The notes beneath the pieces were generated by a model. That model did no database searches. It had not been told where the DNA came from and was given only the letters and a program-made list of their open reading frames with translations. A stretch of DNA of 58,079 bases, taken from contig CACJYF010000004.1 in the NCBI GenBank assembly GCA_902597575.1, positions 1 to 58,079 on the forward strand, in the 5' to 3' direction. Each line of letters opens with the position of its first letter. Position 1 is the stretch's first letter. Both the position numbers and the translations under genes were made by a program. Shown piece after piece: positions 24,297-36,321 of this stretch. Source of the stretch: an uncultured Pelagibacteraceae bacterium (lineage in GTDB: Bacteria; Pseudomonadota; Alphaproteobacteria; Pelagibacterales; Pelagibacteraceae).

Positions 24297-25379
24297 ATGT
24301 CATTTAATACTTTTGGAAAGGTTTTTCGTTTCACTACATGGGGAGAATCTCATGGTCCTGCAATTGGTTGTATAATAGATGGTTGTCCACCACTAATAAA
24401 CCTCGATGAACGAGATATTCAGACAGAACTCAATAAAAGAAAACCTGGTCAATCTAAATTTACCACTCAAAGAAAAGAGAGTGATAAAGTTGAGATTCTT
24501 TCAGGAGTCTTCGAAGGTAAAACAACTGGAACTCCAATCTCTTTAATAATTTATAACGAGGATATGCGCTCAAAAGATTATAGTGATATTAAGGATAAAT
24601 TCAGACCAGGTCATGCTGATTATACCTACTTTAAAAAGTATGGAATTAGAGATTATAGAGGTGGCGGAAGGTCTTCTGCACGAGAGACTGCTTCTAGGGT
24701 TGCAGCAGGAGCTGTGGCAAAAAAAGTTTTGGAGAAAAAATTAGGTAAAAAATTTAAAATTTCTGGTGCAGTTACACAACTTGGTATTCTTGGATGCGAT
24801 ACAAACAAGTGGGATGATAGGATAATTTATAAAAATCCGTTTTTTTGTCCTGATAAATCTATGCTTAAAATATGGGAAAAATATCTTTTAAGTATTAGAA
24901 AGGCAGGTTCATCTTGTGGTGCTATAATTGAAATTAGAGCTAATGGTATTCCTGCAGGACTGGGGGCACCAATTTACTCAAAACTAGACTCTGATATTGC
25001 ATCTGCAATGATGAGTATTAATGCTGTAAAAGGTGTTAATATTGGTTCTGGAATGAATTCCGCTCAATTGTCTGGAGAAGAAAATTCAGATGAAATTTCA
25101 AAATCAAAAAATAAATTAAAGTTTAACTCAAATAATGCAGGTGGAATTCTTGGTGGCATCTCTTCTGGTCAACAAATAATTGTTTCATTTGCTGTAAAGC
25201 CTACATCATCAATTTTAAAAAGCAGAAAGACAATTAATAAATTTGGAAAAAATACTAGGATATCTGTTAAGGGAAGACATGATCCGTGTGTTGGAATTAG
25301 AGCAGTTCCAGTAGGTGAGGCTATGCTATCATGCGTTTTACTTGATCATTATTTATTGAATCAAGCTCAATGTGGATAA
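24297..25379 (+). CDS. aroC: Chorismate synthase
   Basis: [53 protein letters not shown]. Confidence 0.98.
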   Translation: MSFNTFGKVFRFTTWGESHGPAIGCIIDGCPPLINLDERDIQTELNKRKPGQSKFTTQRKESDKVEILSGVFEGKTTGTPISLIIYNEDMRSKDYSDIKDKFRPGHADYTYFKKYGIRDYRGGGRSSARETASRVAAGAVAKKVLEKKLGKKFKISGAVTQLGILGCDTNKWDDRIIYKNPFFCPDKSMLKIWEKYLLSIRKAGSSCGAIIEIRANGIPAGLGAPIYSKLDSDIASAMMSINAVKGVNIGSGMNSAQLSGEENSDEISKSKNKLKFNSNNAGGILGGISSGQQIIVSFAVKPTSSILKSRKTINKFGKNTRISVKGRHDPCVGIRAVPVGEAMLSCVLLDHYLLNQAQCG

Positions 25380-25384
25380 TCACT

Positions 25385-27298
25385 TTATTTTTGTTTTTGT
25401 AAGATAATATTTGAATTTAATACATCTAAAATTTGTTCTTCAATAGAAATGCTATCTAAATTTGCGAGTTTATACATATTTTCAGGTTTGTCTTGATCAA
25501 TAAAAATATCTGGAAGTTTCATTGATCTAAATTTTAAATTTGAGTCCATTAATCCTTTTTTTGATAGAAAATCAATTACATGAGAACCAAATCCACCAAT
25601 TGACCCCTCCTCAATAGTTACAATTGCCTCATGTGTTGTTGCTAATTGCCAAATCAAATTTTCATCCAATGGCTTAGCAAATCTTGCATCCACTATTGTA
25701 ATATTAACACCTTTTTTTTTTAAATTTTCTGATGCCTTTAAACTTTCACTTAATCTCGCACCAAAATTAATTAAAGCTAACTTTTTTCCATCTTGAATAA
25801 TTCTTGATTTACCAATCTCTATCTTTTCATTAATTGATGGCAATATTGATCCAATACCAGTCCCTCTTGGATACCTGAATGCGCAGGGTCTATCATTTAT
25901 TTCTGTAGAAGTGTTAATCATTCTAACTAACTCAGCCTCATCACTTGCAGCCATTACAATAAAATTTGGTAGTGTTGCTAAATAAGTCGTATCAAAACTT
26001 CCTGCGTGTGTTGGTCCATCGGCTCCAACTAATCCAGCTCTATCTATCGCAAATCTTACAGGTAAACTCTGTATTGCAACATCATGTACAACTTGATCAT
26101 ATGCTCTTTGAAGGAATGTTGAATAAATTGCTGCATAGGGTTTATAATTCTCAGTCGCTAAACCAGCGGCAAATGTAACAGCGTGTTGCTCAGCAATACC
26201 AACATCATAAGTTCTATCTGGAAATTCTTTTCGAAAATTACTCAATCCAGTTCCATCTGGCATAGCGGCAGTTATTGCAACTATTTTACTATCTTTTTTT
26301 GCGTGTTGTATCAGAGTATCAGCAAAAACTTTGGTGTATGATGGTACTTTACTTGAACTTTTTTCCTGTTCTCCAGTCTTTACATTAAATTTGGATACCC
26401 CATGATAATGATCTTTTGCTTCTTCAGCGAAAGAATACCCTTTGCCTTTTTTTGTTTTTATATGAATTAATATAGGACCTTGATGTTTTGTGTCCCTTGC
26501 ATTTCTTAAAATTGGAATCAATGAAGAAAGGTCATGACCATCTATAGGGCCAATATAATAGAAACCTAATGAACTAAATAAAGTTCCACCAGTTACAGCT
26601 GATCTTAATAAATCTTCAGCTTTACCCGCTTTTGCAGTAAATCTTTTTGAAAAAGCTGATGTAATCAATTTTATAGTTTCTCTTAAACTAAAATAAATTT
26701 TACCAGAAAAAATTTTAGCTAGATATGTTCCCATTGCTCCAACAGGCCTTGCAATTGACATGTCGTTATCATTTAATATCACAATCATTTTAGTCTTAGA
26801 GGCACCTGCATTATTCATGGCTTCATAAGCCATGCCTGCGCTTATTGCACCATCACCAATCACTGCAATAACATTTTCTGATTTTTTTGATAATTTATTT
26901 GCCTCTGCAATTCCCAAAGCTGATGAAATTGAGGTGGAACTATGAGCAGCTCCAAAGGGATCATATTCACTTTCTGAACGCTTGGTAAATCCTGACAGAC
27001 CTCCTCCTTGCCGAAGTGTTCTTATTTTATCTTTTCTTCCTGTTAAAATTTTGTGTGGATAACATTGGTGTCCCACATCCCAGATTAATTTATCACTTGG
27101 TGTATTAAAAATATAATGTAATGCAACGCTTAATTCTACAACACCTAAACTAGCACCCAAATGTCCTCCAGTAACTGATACTGCATCGATCATTTCCTCT
27201 CTTAATTCATCAGCAACCTTTTGCAGTTTTGTTTCAGGAACTTTTTTTAAGTCTGATGGAAAATTAATCTGATCTAAAAATTCGTAATTTTTTTTCAT
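25385..27298 (-). CDS. dxs: 1-deoxy-D-xylulose-5-phosphate synthase
   Basis: [56 protein letters not shown]. Confidence 0.98.
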   Translation of the reverse strand: MKKNYEFLDQINFPSDLKKVPETKLQKVADELREEMIDAVSVTGGHLGASLGVVELSVALHYIFNTPSDKLIWDVGHQCYPHKILTGRKDKIRTLRQGGGLSGFTKRSESEYDPFGAAHSSTSISSALGIAEANKLSKKSENVIAVIGDGAISAGMAYEAMNNAGASKTKMIVILNDNDMSIARPVGAMGTYLAKIFSGKIYFSLRETIKLITSAFSKRFTAKAGKAEDLLRSAVTGGTLFSSLGFYYIGPIDGHDLSSLIPILRNARDTKHQGPILIHIKTKKGKGYSFAEEAKDHYHGVSKFNVKTGEQEKSSSKVPSYTKVFADTLIQHAKKDSKIVAITAAMPDGTGLSNFRKEFPDRTYDVGIAEQHAVTFAAGLATENYKPYAAIYSTFLQRAYDQVVHDVAIQSLPVRFAIDRAGLVGADGPTHAGSFDTTYLATLPNFIVMAASDEAELVRMINTSTEINDRPCAFRYPRGTGIGSILPSINEKIEIGKSRIIQDGKKLALINFGARLSESLKASENLKKKGVNITIVDARFAKPLDENLIWQLATTHEAIVTIEEGSIGGFGSHVIDFLSKKGLMDSNLKFRSMKLPDIFIDQDKPENMYKLANLDSISIEEQILDVLNSNIILQKQK

Positions 27299-28167
27299 TT
27301 ATTTCTATTTAAAATATAATTTAAGGTTTCGGTTAAATTCTTAGATTTAGGTCCATATTTTTTTAACTTAGTATTTATTTTTAAAATTAGCTTTTTCGCA
27401 TATCTAATAGTATTTTTATCTCCCAGTAAACTAATAAGAGTAGCTTTACCTTTTTTCTTATCTTTTCCAGTTTTTTTTCCTGCAGCTAAAAGGTTTCCAT
27501 TATAATCAATTAAATCATCAGCAACCTGAAATAGTAAACCTATATCAGCTCCAATATTTTCAAATTTTTGAATATCTTTTTTACTTTTGTTCTTTAAAAT
27601 TAACGGAGCTACGCAACAAAAACTAAAAAGTTTACCAGTTTTTTTTATTTCCATTTCAATTATTTTTTTTTCTGAAATTTTCTTATGTTCATAGCTAAGA
27701 TCTAAATATTGACCACCAGCAATCCCGAGATGTCCAGAACTCTCAGAAATTTTATTAATTAATCTAATTTTTGTTTTTTCATTGACATTCAAATCTTTGT
27801 GACTCAAAATCTCGAATGCCATAGTTAAGAGTGAGTTTCCAGCAAGAACAGCTGTAGACTCTCCAAATTTGATATGCGTAGAAGGCTTTCCTCGTCTTAT
27901 TAAATCATTATCCATACATGGTAAATCATCATGAATAAGTGAATAAGCATGAATACATTCAACAGCAGCACCAATAATTAGTAAAGTTTTGTAATTTAAA
28001 TTAAACATTGAACCGACATCGACTAGTATTTTTGATCTTATTTTTTTACCACCCGAAAATAATCCATATTGCATTGGGACAATCAGTTTTGATTTTTTTT
28101 GCTTTTTTATAAATCTTTTTAAAAAAATATTTGTGTCTTTAGCAATTTTATTTAGTTTTTTTTGCAT
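27295..28167 (-). CDS. ispA: Short-chain polyprenyl (farnesyl/geranyl) diphosphate synthase
   Basis: [46 protein letters not shown]; dxs-ispA-xseB cluster. Confidence 0.94.
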   Translation of the reverse strand: MQKKLNKIAKDTNIFLKRFIKKQKKSKLIVPMQYGLFSGGKKIRSKILVDVGSMFNLNYKTLLIIGAAVECIHAYSLIHDDLPCMDNDLIRRGKPSTHIKFGESTAVLAGNSLLTMAFEILSHKDLNVNEKTKIRLINKISESSGHLGIAGGQYLDLSYEHKKISEKKIIEMEIKKTGKLFSFCCVAPLILKNKSKKDIQKFENIGADIGLLFQVADDLIDYNGNLLAAGKKTGKDKKKGKATLISLLGDKNTIRYAKKLILKINTKLKKYGPKSKNLTETLNYILNRNK

Positions 28168-28402
28168 TATTTTTTGTAATTATTTTAGATATAGTATCTT
28201 TAGTTGTTGTATTGATGTCGATGACTTTTTTTTTAAATTTTTTCTCGATGATATTGTTAAGTTTTATCAAATTTTGATATTTTTCAATTGAATTTTGTAA
28301 ATCTTTTTGACTTTCTAAATCCTCAATTAACTTATTAGCTTCGAGAGTTAATTCCTCCAGAGACGAAGATTCATAATCATTTGGTAAATCTTTATCTTTC
28401 AT
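28148..28402 (-). CDS. xseB: Exodeoxyribonuclease VII small subunit
   Basis: 84 aa, SSLEELTLEANKLIEDLESQKDLQNSIEKYQ, classical dxs-ispA-xseB order. Confidence 0.85.
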   Translation of the reverse strand: MKDKDLPNDYESSSLEELTLEANKLIEDLESQKDLQNSIEKYQNLIKLNNIIEKKFKKKVIDINTTTKDTISKIITKNNAKKTK

Positions 28403-28422
28403 ATAATACTCTCAGATAATAC

Positions 28423-29370
28423 ATGAAAATGAATCTTGCAAATATTAAAAAAGCAAAAAAACTTCTACATAAAAGGGAGTGTATTGCTATACCTACAGAA
28501 ACAGTTTATGGTTTAGCGGGTAATGCCTACTCAGACCAAGCCTGTCAAAAAATATATAAGCTTAAAAAAAGACCAAAAAATAACCCTCTAATAGTCCATT
28601 ATTTGAATATTCAAAGATTGAAAAAAGATTGTCATTTAAACAATGACTTTATTAAACTATATAAAAAATTTTGTCCTGGTCCTTTAACGTTTATACTAAA
28701 TCTTAAAAAATCATCAAAAATTTCAAAAATAATTACTAACAAAAAAAATACATTGGCGGTAAGATTTCCGCGGCACTCAGTCACGAGAAGATTACTAAAA
28801 ATTTTAGAATTTCCTTTAGCAGCTCCAAGTGCTAATCCCTCATCTAGGGTTAGTGCTGTTACATCCAATGATGTAAAAGAAGATTTTGGAAAAAAAATTA
28901 AGTACATACTTGAGGGTGGAAAATCATCTATTGGAGTAGAATCAACCATTATTGATCTCAGAAAGAATCCTCAAATCTTAAGATTGGGAGGCTTAAATGT
29001 TTCAACGATTCAAAAAATACTAAGAAAAAAAATAACAATAAATAACAAACCTTCAAAAATCGTTTCGCCAGGCCAACTTAAGGTTCATTATTCACCAGGT
29101 TTGCCCATCAGACTTAATGCAAAAAATATTCGTAAAGGTGAGGCATACTTATTGATTAGAAAGAAAAAAGTAAGTAAACCAAATTATTATTTTTTGTCAC
29201 AAAAAGGAAATCTAAAGGAGGCTGTAAAAAATTTATATTCTACTTTAAGAAAAATAAAAAAAAAGAAATACAGCTCGATTGCAGTATGTAAAATTCCTGA
29301 TAGAGGATATGGTAAAACAATTAATGATAGGTTATTAAGAGCATCAAGATTCAATGAAAAAACCACTTGA
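28423..29370 (+). CDS. tsaC: L-threonylcarbamoyladenylate synthase (Sua5/YwlC type)
   Basis: AIPTETVYGLAGNAYSDQACQKIYKLKKRPKNNPLIVH, PSANPSSRVSAVT, C-terminal Sua5 extension PGQLKVHYSPGLPI. Confidence 0.93.
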   Translation: MKMNLANIKKAKKLLHKRECIAIPTETVYGLAGNAYSDQACQKIYKLKKRPKNNPLIVHYLNIQRLKKDCHLNNDFIKLYKKFCPGPLTFILNLKKSSKISKIITNKKNTLAVRFPRHSVTRRLLKILEFPLAAPSANPSSRVSAVTSNDVKEDFGKKIKYILEGGKSSIGVESTIIDLRKNPQILRLGGLNVSTIQKILRKKITINNKPSKIVSPGQLKVHYSPGLPIRLNAKNIRKGEAYLLIRKKKVSKPNYYFLSQKGNLKEAVKNLYSTLRKIKKKKYSSIAVCKIPDRGYGKTINDRLLRASRFNEKTT

Positions 29371-30082
29371 AGTAATAGGATTATCAAAAACTTATAATAC
29401 AAAAGAAGCAGTAAAGGAAGTTTCTTTTAAAGTAAATCAAAATGAAATTATTGGTATACTTGGTCCTAATGGTTGTGGAAAAACTACTACAATCGGTATG
29501 ATTTTAGGTTTATTAAAACCATCAAAAGGAAAAGTTTTAATAAATGGAGTCGAAATTGAAAATCAACGTGTAGATTTATTAAATCAATTAAATTTTATAT
29601 CACCTTATATAGAGTTGCCAAAAAAATTGACCGTTAGACAAAATTTAGAAGTTTATGGGAGGCTTTATGATGTGAACAAACATAAGGAAAAAATTGAATA
29701 TCTGTGTGAAAAATTAAGACTCTACGAATTTATAGATAAATTAACTGGGGAGTTGTCATCTGGTCAAAAAAATAGAGTGAGTCTTGCAAAGTCAATAATT
29801 AATAATCCAAAAGTTTTACTTCTTGATGAACCTACGGCATCACTTGATCCTGAAACAGGTGATTTTGTTAGAAGTTTTTTAGAGGAATATCAACAGGAAA
29901 ATAAAACATCAATTCTATTAGCATCTCACAATATGGCAGAGGTAGAGAGACTATGTTCTTCAGTTTTAATGATGAATAAAGGATCAATTATTGATGAGGG
30001 TAGACCAGAGGAATTAATTAAAAAACATGGAAGAAAAAATATGGAAGAAGTTTTTTTAAAACTAACAAGAGAAAAAGTATGA
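29354..30082 (+). CDS. ABC transporter ATP-binding protein (ABC-2 type)
   Basis: GPNGCGKTTTIGMILGLLKPSKG, LSSGQKNRVSLAKSIINNPKVLLLDEPTASLDP. Confidence 0.94.
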   Translation: MKKPLEVIGLSKTYNTKEAVKEVSFKVNQNEIIGILGPNGCGKTTTIGMILGLLKPSKGKVLINGVEIENQRVDLLNQLNFISPYIELPKKLTVRQNLEVYGRLYDVNKHKEKIEYLCEKLRLYEFIDKLTGELSSGQKNRVSLAKSIINNPKVLLLDEPTASLDPETGDFVRSFLEEYQQENKTSILLASHNMAEVERLCSSVLMMNKGSIIDEGRPEELIKKHGRKNMEEVFLKLTREKV

Positions 30083-30870
30083 ATTTCAATAAAATGTATG
30101 GTCTTTTCCTAAGACACTTTTATTTAATTAAAAGTTCTTTACCAAGAATTTTGGATTTAATTTATTGGCCGACAATTCAAATAATTTTGTGGGGTTTTAT
30201 CTCGAAGTTCTTCTCAATACATAGTGACTACTATAGCAACACTTTGGGAGTAATTTTAACATGTGCAATACTTTACGATATTCTTTTTAGATCAAGTATT
30301 AGTTTTAACATGCTTTTTTTAGAAGAAATCTGGAGTAGAAATTTCACAAATTTGTTTATTGCTCCCCTAAAGCTTAAAGAAATTATTATTTCATTAATTT
30401 TTACTGCTTTGATAAGGACTTTGATAGGATTGGTTCCTGCGATAATGCTAACTTCTCCTCTATTTGGTGTATCAATTTTAAAATTAGGATTACCACTTTT
30501 ATTCCTATTCCTTAGTTTATATCTTTTTGGGATAACACTTGGATTATTTGTAAGTTCAGGACTAATTAGATTTGGTCCGTCTTTTGAAAATATTGCGTGG
30601 TCATCATTATTTTTGCTAGCTCCTCTGGGATGCATCTACTATCCAATAGAAATTCTACCAGAATTATTTCAATTCATAGCAAAAGGTTTACCACTTGTTT
30701 ATATTTTCGATGAGACCAGAAACATACTTTTAAATGGTTCAATTGATTATACAAATTTAAAACAAGCGTATTTGTTGAACCTTATCTATTTAGTTATTGG
30801 AATAGTCCTATTTTATTTATCTTTTTTAAGAGCTCGAGTTAAAGGAACTTTAATAAATATGGGAGAATAA
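30079..30870 (+). CDS. ABC-2 type transporter permease
   Basis: Six predicted hydrophobic segments, overlaps the ATPase gene by 4 nt. Confidence 0.88.
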   Translation: MNFNKMYGLFLRHFYLIKSSLPRILDLIYWPTIQIILWGFISKFFSIHSDYYSNTLGVILTCAILYDILFRSSISFNMLFLEEIWSRNFTNLFIAPLKLKEIIISLIFTALIRTLIGLVPAIMLTSPLFGVSILKLGLPLLFLFLSLYLFGITLGLFVSSGLIRFGPSFENIAWSSLFLLAPLGCIYYPIEILPELFQFIAKGLPLVYIFDETRNILLNGSIDYTNLKQAYLLNLIYLVIGIVLFYLSFLRARVKGTLINMGE

Positions 30871-30871
30871 T

Positions 30872-30948
30872 TGGTGCGCCTGCTAGGAGTTGAACCCAGA
30901 ACCTCCTGATCCGAAGTCAGGCGCTCTATCCAATTGAGCTACAGACGC
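30872..30948 (-). tRNA. tRNA-Arg(UCG), CCA encoded
   Basis: Reverse complement GCGTCTGTAGCTCAATTGGATAGAGCGCCTGACTTCGGATCAGGAGGTTCTGGGTTCAACTCCTAGCAGGCGCACCA; anticodon stem CCTGA/TCAGG, loop CTTCGGA. Confidence 0.95.
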
Positions 30949-30971
30949 ATATAGTATTAATATTATATTTT

Positions 30972-31952
30972 ATGGAAAAAAACATTAATTTTATAGTTAA
31001 AGAAAAAGAGAAGAATTTAAGAGTTGATGTTTTGATTAATAAAAGAGATGAATTAATCAGCAGAACTAGGATTAAAAATTTAATACTTAAAGAAAAATTA
31101 AAATTAAATAACAAAATTATTAAAAGTCCGTCAAAAAAAGTCTCTGAGGGAGACTTTGTAGATCTTCAAATCCCAGAGCCAGAGATAGCATCTCTTAAGC
31201 CTTATAAATTTAAGTTGGAAATAGTTTATGAAGATAAAGATTTGTTAGTAATTGATAAACCTGCTGGGATAATAATGCATCCAGGCGCCGGAAATTATGA
31301 TAAAACAATTGTTAATGCCTTAATTAGTTATAACAAAAACTCTTTATCAAATATCGGTGATGAATTACGACCTGGTATTGTTCATAGGATTGATAAAAAC
31401 ACGTCTGGTTTGGTTGTAATTGCAAAAAACAATGAAGCACATGAAAATTTGTCAAAACAATTCAATGAACACACAATTACAAGAATCTACCAACTTTTGA
31501 TATGGGGAAAACTCAGGCCATCTTATGGAAGAATAGAAACTTTTATTACTCGTAGTTCAAAAAATAGACAATTAATGACTGTTAGTAGTTTTAAAGGTAA
31601 AAAAGCAATAACTAATTATAAAACTATTGAAGTTTTTGAAAATGAAAGCGTACCGACTTTAAGTTTAGTCGAATGTAAATTAGAAACTGGAAGAACGCAT
31701 CAAATAAGAGTACACATGAACTACAAGGGTAACAGTATATTAGGAGATGATAAATATAAGAAAAAATATAAAAAATTGAAAAATATTGATCTAAATTTAC
31801 AAAATTCAATTTCCAAATTAAAAAGACAATTTCTTCATGCCAAAACCTTAGGCTTTAGGCATCCTAGTACTAAAAAAACAATGATTTTTTCCTCACTTTT
31901 GCCAAAAGATCTTAGTAACATTTTAAAAAAGCTGAGAAATACTGAAAAATAA
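30972..31952 (+). CDS. rluD: Ribosomal large subunit pseudouridine synthase, RluD family
   Basis: S4 domain; VIDKPAGIIMHPGAGN, PGIVHRIDKNTSGLVVIAKN, ETGRTHQIRVHM. Confidence 0.93.
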   Translation: MEKNINFIVKEKEKNLRVDVLINKRDELISRTRIKNLILKEKLKLNNKIIKSPSKKVSEGDFVDLQIPEPEIASLKPYKFKLEIVYEDKDLLVIDKPAGIIMHPGAGNYDKTIVNALISYNKNSLSNIGDELRPGIVHRIDKNTSGLVVIAKNNEAHENLSKQFNEHTITRIYQLLIWGKLRPSYGRIETFITRSSKNRQLMTVSSFKGKKAITNYKTIEVFENESVPTLSLVECKLETGRTHQIRVHMNYKGNSILGDDKYKKKYKKLKNIDLNLQNSISKLKRQFLHAKTLGFRHPSTKKTMIFSSLLPKDLSNILKKLRNTEK

Positions 31953-31993
31953 ATCATTGAAAATTAAATATAATAAATTAAATAAACACTTCT

Positions 31994-32887
31994 ATGAATA
32001 CAATAGTTAGTAATAATCTACCAACTCTTTCTAATGAGGGTGGTCTAAGTGCATACTTAGATCAAATAAAAAAATTTCCAATGTTAGCTGCAGAGGAAGA
32101 GTACATGCTTGCAAAAAACTGGAAAGAGACTGGAAATATTAAAGCTGCAGAGAAATTAGTTACAAGTCACCTAAGATTAGTTGCAAAGATCGCAATGGGA
32201 TATAGAGGATACGGTTTACCTGTTAATGAAATGATTTCAGAAGGCAATGTAGGGTTGATGCAGGCTGTAAAAAAATTTGAGCCAGAGAAAGGTTTTAGAT
32301 TAGCAACTTATGCTATGTGGTGGATTAAAGCTTCAATTCAAGAATATATTTTAAGATCGTGGAGTCTTGTTAAAATCGGAACTACTACTGCACAAAAAAA
32401 ATTATTTTTTAATTTAAAAAAAATTAAAAATCAAATTTCACCGGAAACTGAGGGTGATTTAAGAGATGAGCATGTAAACCACATAGCTAATAAACTTGAT
32501 GTTAGTAAAGAAGAGGTGGTTTCAATGAATAGAAGGCTTTCAGGTAAAGAGTTTTCTTTGAATGCTCAAGTTGGTGAGGATGGTGATGAATGGCAAGACT
32601 GGTTAGAGGACAAGGAACTCGATCAAGATTTAAAATATGCTCATCATGAAGAGATGGAACAAAGAAAAGATTTATTAAAAGAATCAATTAAAGTTCTTAA
32701 CGATAGGGAAAGAGAAATTTTATACTCCAGAAGACTGAATGACGATCCAACTACCTTAGAGGATCTAAGCAAGAGATATAAAATCAGTAGAGAAAGAGTT
32801 AGACAAATTGAAAATAAGGCGTTTGAAAAACTTCAAAAGCATATGTTGCTTCTGGCTAAGTCAAAAAATCTATTACCTGCAAATTAA
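31994..32887 (+). CDS. rpoH: RNA polymerase sigma factor RpoH (sigma32)
   Basis: [77 protein letters not shown]. Confidence 0.97.
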   Translation: MNTIVSNNLPTLSNEGGLSAYLDQIKKFPMLAAEEEYMLAKNWKETGNIKAAEKLVTSHLRLVAKIAMGYRGYGLPVNEMISEGNVGLMQAVKKFEPEKGFRLATYAMWWIKASIQEYILRSWSLVKIGTTTAQKKLFFNLKKIKNQISPETEGDLRDEHVNHIANKLDVSKEEVVSMNRRLSGKEFSLNAQVGEDGDEWQDWLEDKELDQDLKYAHHEEMEQRKDLLKESIKVLNDREREILYSRRLNDDPTTLEDLSKRYKISRERVRQIENKAFEKLQKHMLLLAKSKNLLPAN

Positions 32888-34176
32888 ACTTCAAAAGGAT
32901 TTTCAATTAAAATAGTATCATTCCTTTCTGGACTCGTTGAAATACTAGACACTTTTGCGCCAATAAAATCCTCTATTGCAAAAATATATTTCTTAGCATT
33001 TTCAGGTAATGAATCCATATTTTTGATACCACTGGTGGGAACCTTCCACCCTTGGAAAGTTTTATAAATTGGTTTTATTTTAATTTGATCTTCTACAGCA
33101 GCAGGTAAGTAGTCTAATTTTTTACCATCAAGTTCGTAAGCTACGCACATTTTAATTTCATTTAACTCATCTAAAACATCTAATTTTGTTAAAGCGATAG
33201 AATTAATACCTGAAACTTTAATTGTTTGTCTAACTAAAACACCATCAAACCATCCACATCTCCTTTTTCTGCTTGTAACAGTTCCAAATTCTTTTCCTCG
33301 CATACCTAATAATTCACCAGTGCTGTCTGTTAGTTCCGTTGGAAACGGACCCTCTCCAACTCTTGTTGTATAAGCTTTTGTAATTCCAAGAACGTAATTT
33401 ATTGAATTAATTCCACAACCTGTCCCTGTAGCTGCACTTGATGCGACTGTATTTGAGGAAGTTACAAAAGGATAAGTTCCATGATCAACATCGAGCAAAA
33501 CACCTTGTGCACCCTCAAATAAAATTTTTTTTTTTTGTTTTTTGAATTCATCAATTTTAAGCCATACAGGTTGTGAAAATTCCAATATTCTAGGTGCGAT
33601 TTTAAGTAAATCAGACTTCAAGTGATCTTTTTCAAAAATTTTTTTCCCAAGACCTTTTCTTATTGCATTATGATGAATTAATACAGATTCAAGTCTTTGA
33701 TCTAAATTTTTTTCAGACCTTAAATCCATAACTCTTATTGATCTTCTGCCAACTTTATCCTCGTACGCAGGCCCAATTCCTCTTCTAGTTGTTCCAATCT
33801 TACTTTTACCTGCTGCATCCTCTCTTATTTCATCCATTTCCCTATGAAAAGGTAAAATTAAATTTGCAGATTCAGATATAATAAAATTATTTGAGTTAAC
33901 CTCTACACCTTTAGATTTAATTTCCTCAATTTCCTCTAATAAAGCCCAAGGATCTACGACAACACCATTCCCAATTATTGATATTTTACCTTTCCTAACT
34001 ATTCCAGATGGTAGTAATCTTAACTTGTAAATTACACCATCAATTACAAGAGTATGTCCAGCATTGTGACCTCCTTGAAATCTTATTACGACATCTGCTT
34101 GTTCAGATAGCCAATCAACAATTTTTCCTTTACCCTCGTCACCCCATTGAGATCCAACAACGACTATGTTTTTCAT
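32884..34176 (-). CDS. purA: Adenylosuccinate synthetase
   Basis: [44 protein letters not shown]. Confidence 0.98.
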   Translation of the reverse strand: MKNIVVVGSQWGDEGKGKIVDWLSEQADVVIRFQGGHNAGHTLVIDGVIYKLRLLPSGIVRKGKISIIGNGVVVDPWALLEEIEEIKSKGVEVNSNNFIISESANLILPFHREMDEIREDAAGKSKIGTTRRGIGPAYEDKVGRRSIRVMDLRSEKNLDQRLESVLIHHNAIRKGLGKKIFEKDHLKSDLLKIAPRILEFSQPVWLKIDEFKKQKKKILFEGAQGVLLDVDHGTYPFVTSSNTVASSAATGTGCGINSINYVLGITKAYTTRVGEGPFPTELTDSTGELLGMRGKEFGTVTSRKRRCGWFDGVLVRQTIKVSGINSIALTKLDVLDELNEIKMCVAYELDGKKLDYLPAAVEDQIKIKPIYKTFQGWKVPTSGIKNMDSLPENAKKYIFAIEDFIGAKVSSISTSPERNDTILIENPFEV

Positions 34177-34988
34177 TATTTAAACTTCGTTTTTAATTTA
34201 AGAGAAGTGAGATGGTTAATTGGGCCATGACCTTTTCCATATTTAGGGTTAGATTTAATTGCTGAATTTACATACATAATACCAAGCTCACAAGATTTCT
34301 TTACTGGTTTTCCACACGACACAAAAGTTGTAACAGCACTAGACAATGTACAACCTGTGCCATGAGTATTCTTTGTTTTATATCGCTTATTGTTAAAAAA
34401 TTTAATCTCTTTTTTGTTAATAAAAATATCAATAACTTTTTTGTTTATAAGGTGTCCACCTTTAACAAGTACATTTTTAGCTCCCAATTCTAAAAGTTTA
34501 TTAGCAGCATAAATCATATCTTCTTTATTCAAAATTTTCGTTTTAGTCAAAATTTCTGCTTCTGGGATATTGGGAGTTACTAGTAATACTTTTTTAATTA
34601 ACTTTAATTTTAATAATTGAGTCGCCTTATCATCTGTCAATTTAGCACCACCTTTTGCAACCATAACTGGGTCCAAAATAATTTTATTTATTTTGATTAT
34701 ATCTAAAGCCTTTAGCACCGATCTTATAACTCCTGAAGATTGCAACATACCTATTTTAATTGCATCAGGTCTTATATCTTTGCAAGTATAAATAATTTGA
34801 TTGAAAATATCTTTTGGATCAATTCCAATAATCGATTTTACACCTGTGGTATTTTGTGTTGTAACTGCAGTTATAGCTGTCATAGCATAAGATCCAAGAG
34901 CGGTAACAGTTTTTATATCAGCCTGTATGCCTGCTCCACCTGAAGAGTCTGAGCCTGCAATAATCAAAATTTTAGAATTCGGCTTCAA
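34176..34988 (-). CDS. thiD: Hydroxymethylpyrimidine (phosphate) kinase
   Basis: [52 protein letters not shown]. Confidence 0.96.
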   Translation of the reverse strand: MKPNSKILIIAGSDSSGGAGIQADIKTVTALGSYAMTAITAVTTQNTTGVKSIIGIDPKDIFNQIIYTCKDIRPDAIKIGMLQSSGVIRSVLKALDIIKINKIILDPVMVAKGGAKLTDDKATQLLKLKLIKKVLLVTPNIPEAEILTKTKILNKEDMIYAANKLLELGAKNVLVKGGHLINKKVIDIFINKKEIKFFNNKRYKTKNTHGTGCTLSSAVTTFVSCGKPVKKSCELGIMYVNSAIKSNPKYGKGHGPINHLTSLKLKTKFK

Positions 34989-34989
34989 T

Positions 34990-36321
34990 TTATTTTATTT
35001 TTTTTGATATAATCTTAACACATTCAGATAAAAGTGTTTTATTTTCACTTTCTCCCATAATTCTTATTTTGGACTCCGTACCTGATTTTCTTACCAAAAT
35101 TCTTCCTTTTCCCTTAATCAATTTTTCTACAATTCTTAGAGTTTTTTTTATCTGGGGTTTATTAAAGATATTTTTGTCTTTTACGTCAATATTTACTAAA
35201 AGCTGAGGTATTTTTTTAAATTTATCAAAAAATTCGCTAGCTTTTTTTCCCTTTCTTAAAGCAAAAAGAGCCTCTAGAGCTACAAGTAATCCATCACCAG
35301 TTGTTGCAAATTTGCCTAAAATAATATGACCTGATTGCTCACCGCCAAGATTGTATTTATATTTTTGCATTTTTTCTTTAACATATCTATCACCAACATT
35401 AGCCCTAATAAATTTTATCCCCTTTGATTTAAAATATTTTTCTAAACCGTAATTTGACATTAAAGTTCCAACTACTCCACCTTTTAACATCTTTTTATTT
35501 TTCCACCTTGTTGCTAGAGCAGCAATAATTTGATCTCCATCTATAATGTTACCTTTCTCATCACACATTATAATTCTATCAGCATCTCCATCTAAAGATA
35601 TACCAATGTGAGCTTTATATTTCTTAACAGCTGATCTAATTTTTTTTGGAAAAGTTGATCCACAGTTTTGATTAATATTTAAACCGTTTGGATTAACACC
35701 TATTGATATAACTTTAGCTCCAAGAGATTTTAATAATTCAGGCCCCGCTTTATAACCAGCACCGTTAGCACAATCAATAACGATTCTTAATCCTCTTAAA
35801 TTAAACTCCTTCGTAAAATTTTTTTTTAAAATTTTTATGTAATTTTTTGTTCCAGTTTCCAGTCTTTTAACTCGTCCTAATTTTTTAGGTTGAGATAGAT
35901 GTTTTGAAATTTTTTTATCTATAAGACTTTCAATTTTTTTTTCAATTTTATCTGATAATTTCATTCCATCAGGACCGAACAATTTTAAACCATTGTCATG
36001 ATGAGGATTATGTGAAGCTGTAATCATTATACCCATATTAGCCCTCATTTCTTTTGTAAGCATTGCTAACCCATTGGTTGGCAAAGGCCCAAGGGTATAA
36101 ACATGCATACCAGCAGATGCCAAGCCTGAAACAAGAGCGGGTTCAAGAGTGTAACCAGATAATCTTGTATCTTTGGCTATTATTGCAGTTTGTTTCTTTT
36201 TTTTTTGAGATTTAAAATAAGTTCCACTTGCAAGCCCAAACTTAAAAAACATATCTCCATTTATATGTTTGCTATTTATAGCTCCTCTAATCCCGTCAGT
36301 TCCAAAGTACTTTTTTGTCAT
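34990..36321 (-). CDS. glmM: Phosphoglucosamine mutase
   Basis: YFGTDGIRGAIN, MITASHNPHHDNGLKLFGPDG, SLDGDADRIIMCD. Confidence 0.97.
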   Translation of the reverse strand: MTKKYFGTDGIRGAINSKHINGDMFFKFGLASGTYFKSQKKKKQTAIIAKDTRLSGYTLEPALVSGLASAGMHVYTLGPLPTNGLAMLTKEMRANMGIMITASHNPHHDNGLKLFGPDGMKLSDKIEKKIESLIDKKISKHLSQPKKLGRVKRLETGTKNYIKILKKNFTKEFNLRGLRIVIDCANGAGYKAGPELLKSLGAKVISIGVNPNGLNINQNCGSTFPKKIRSAVKKYKAHIGISLDGDADRIIMCDEKGNIIDGDQIIAALATRWKNKKMLKGGVVGTLMSNYGLEKYFKSKGIKFIRANVGDRYVKEKMQKYKYNLGGEQSGHIILGKFATTGDGLLVALEALFALRKGKKASEFFDKFKKIPQLLVNIDVKDKNIFNKPQIKKTLRIVEKLIKGKGRILVRKSGTESKIRIMGESENKTLLSECVKIISKKIK

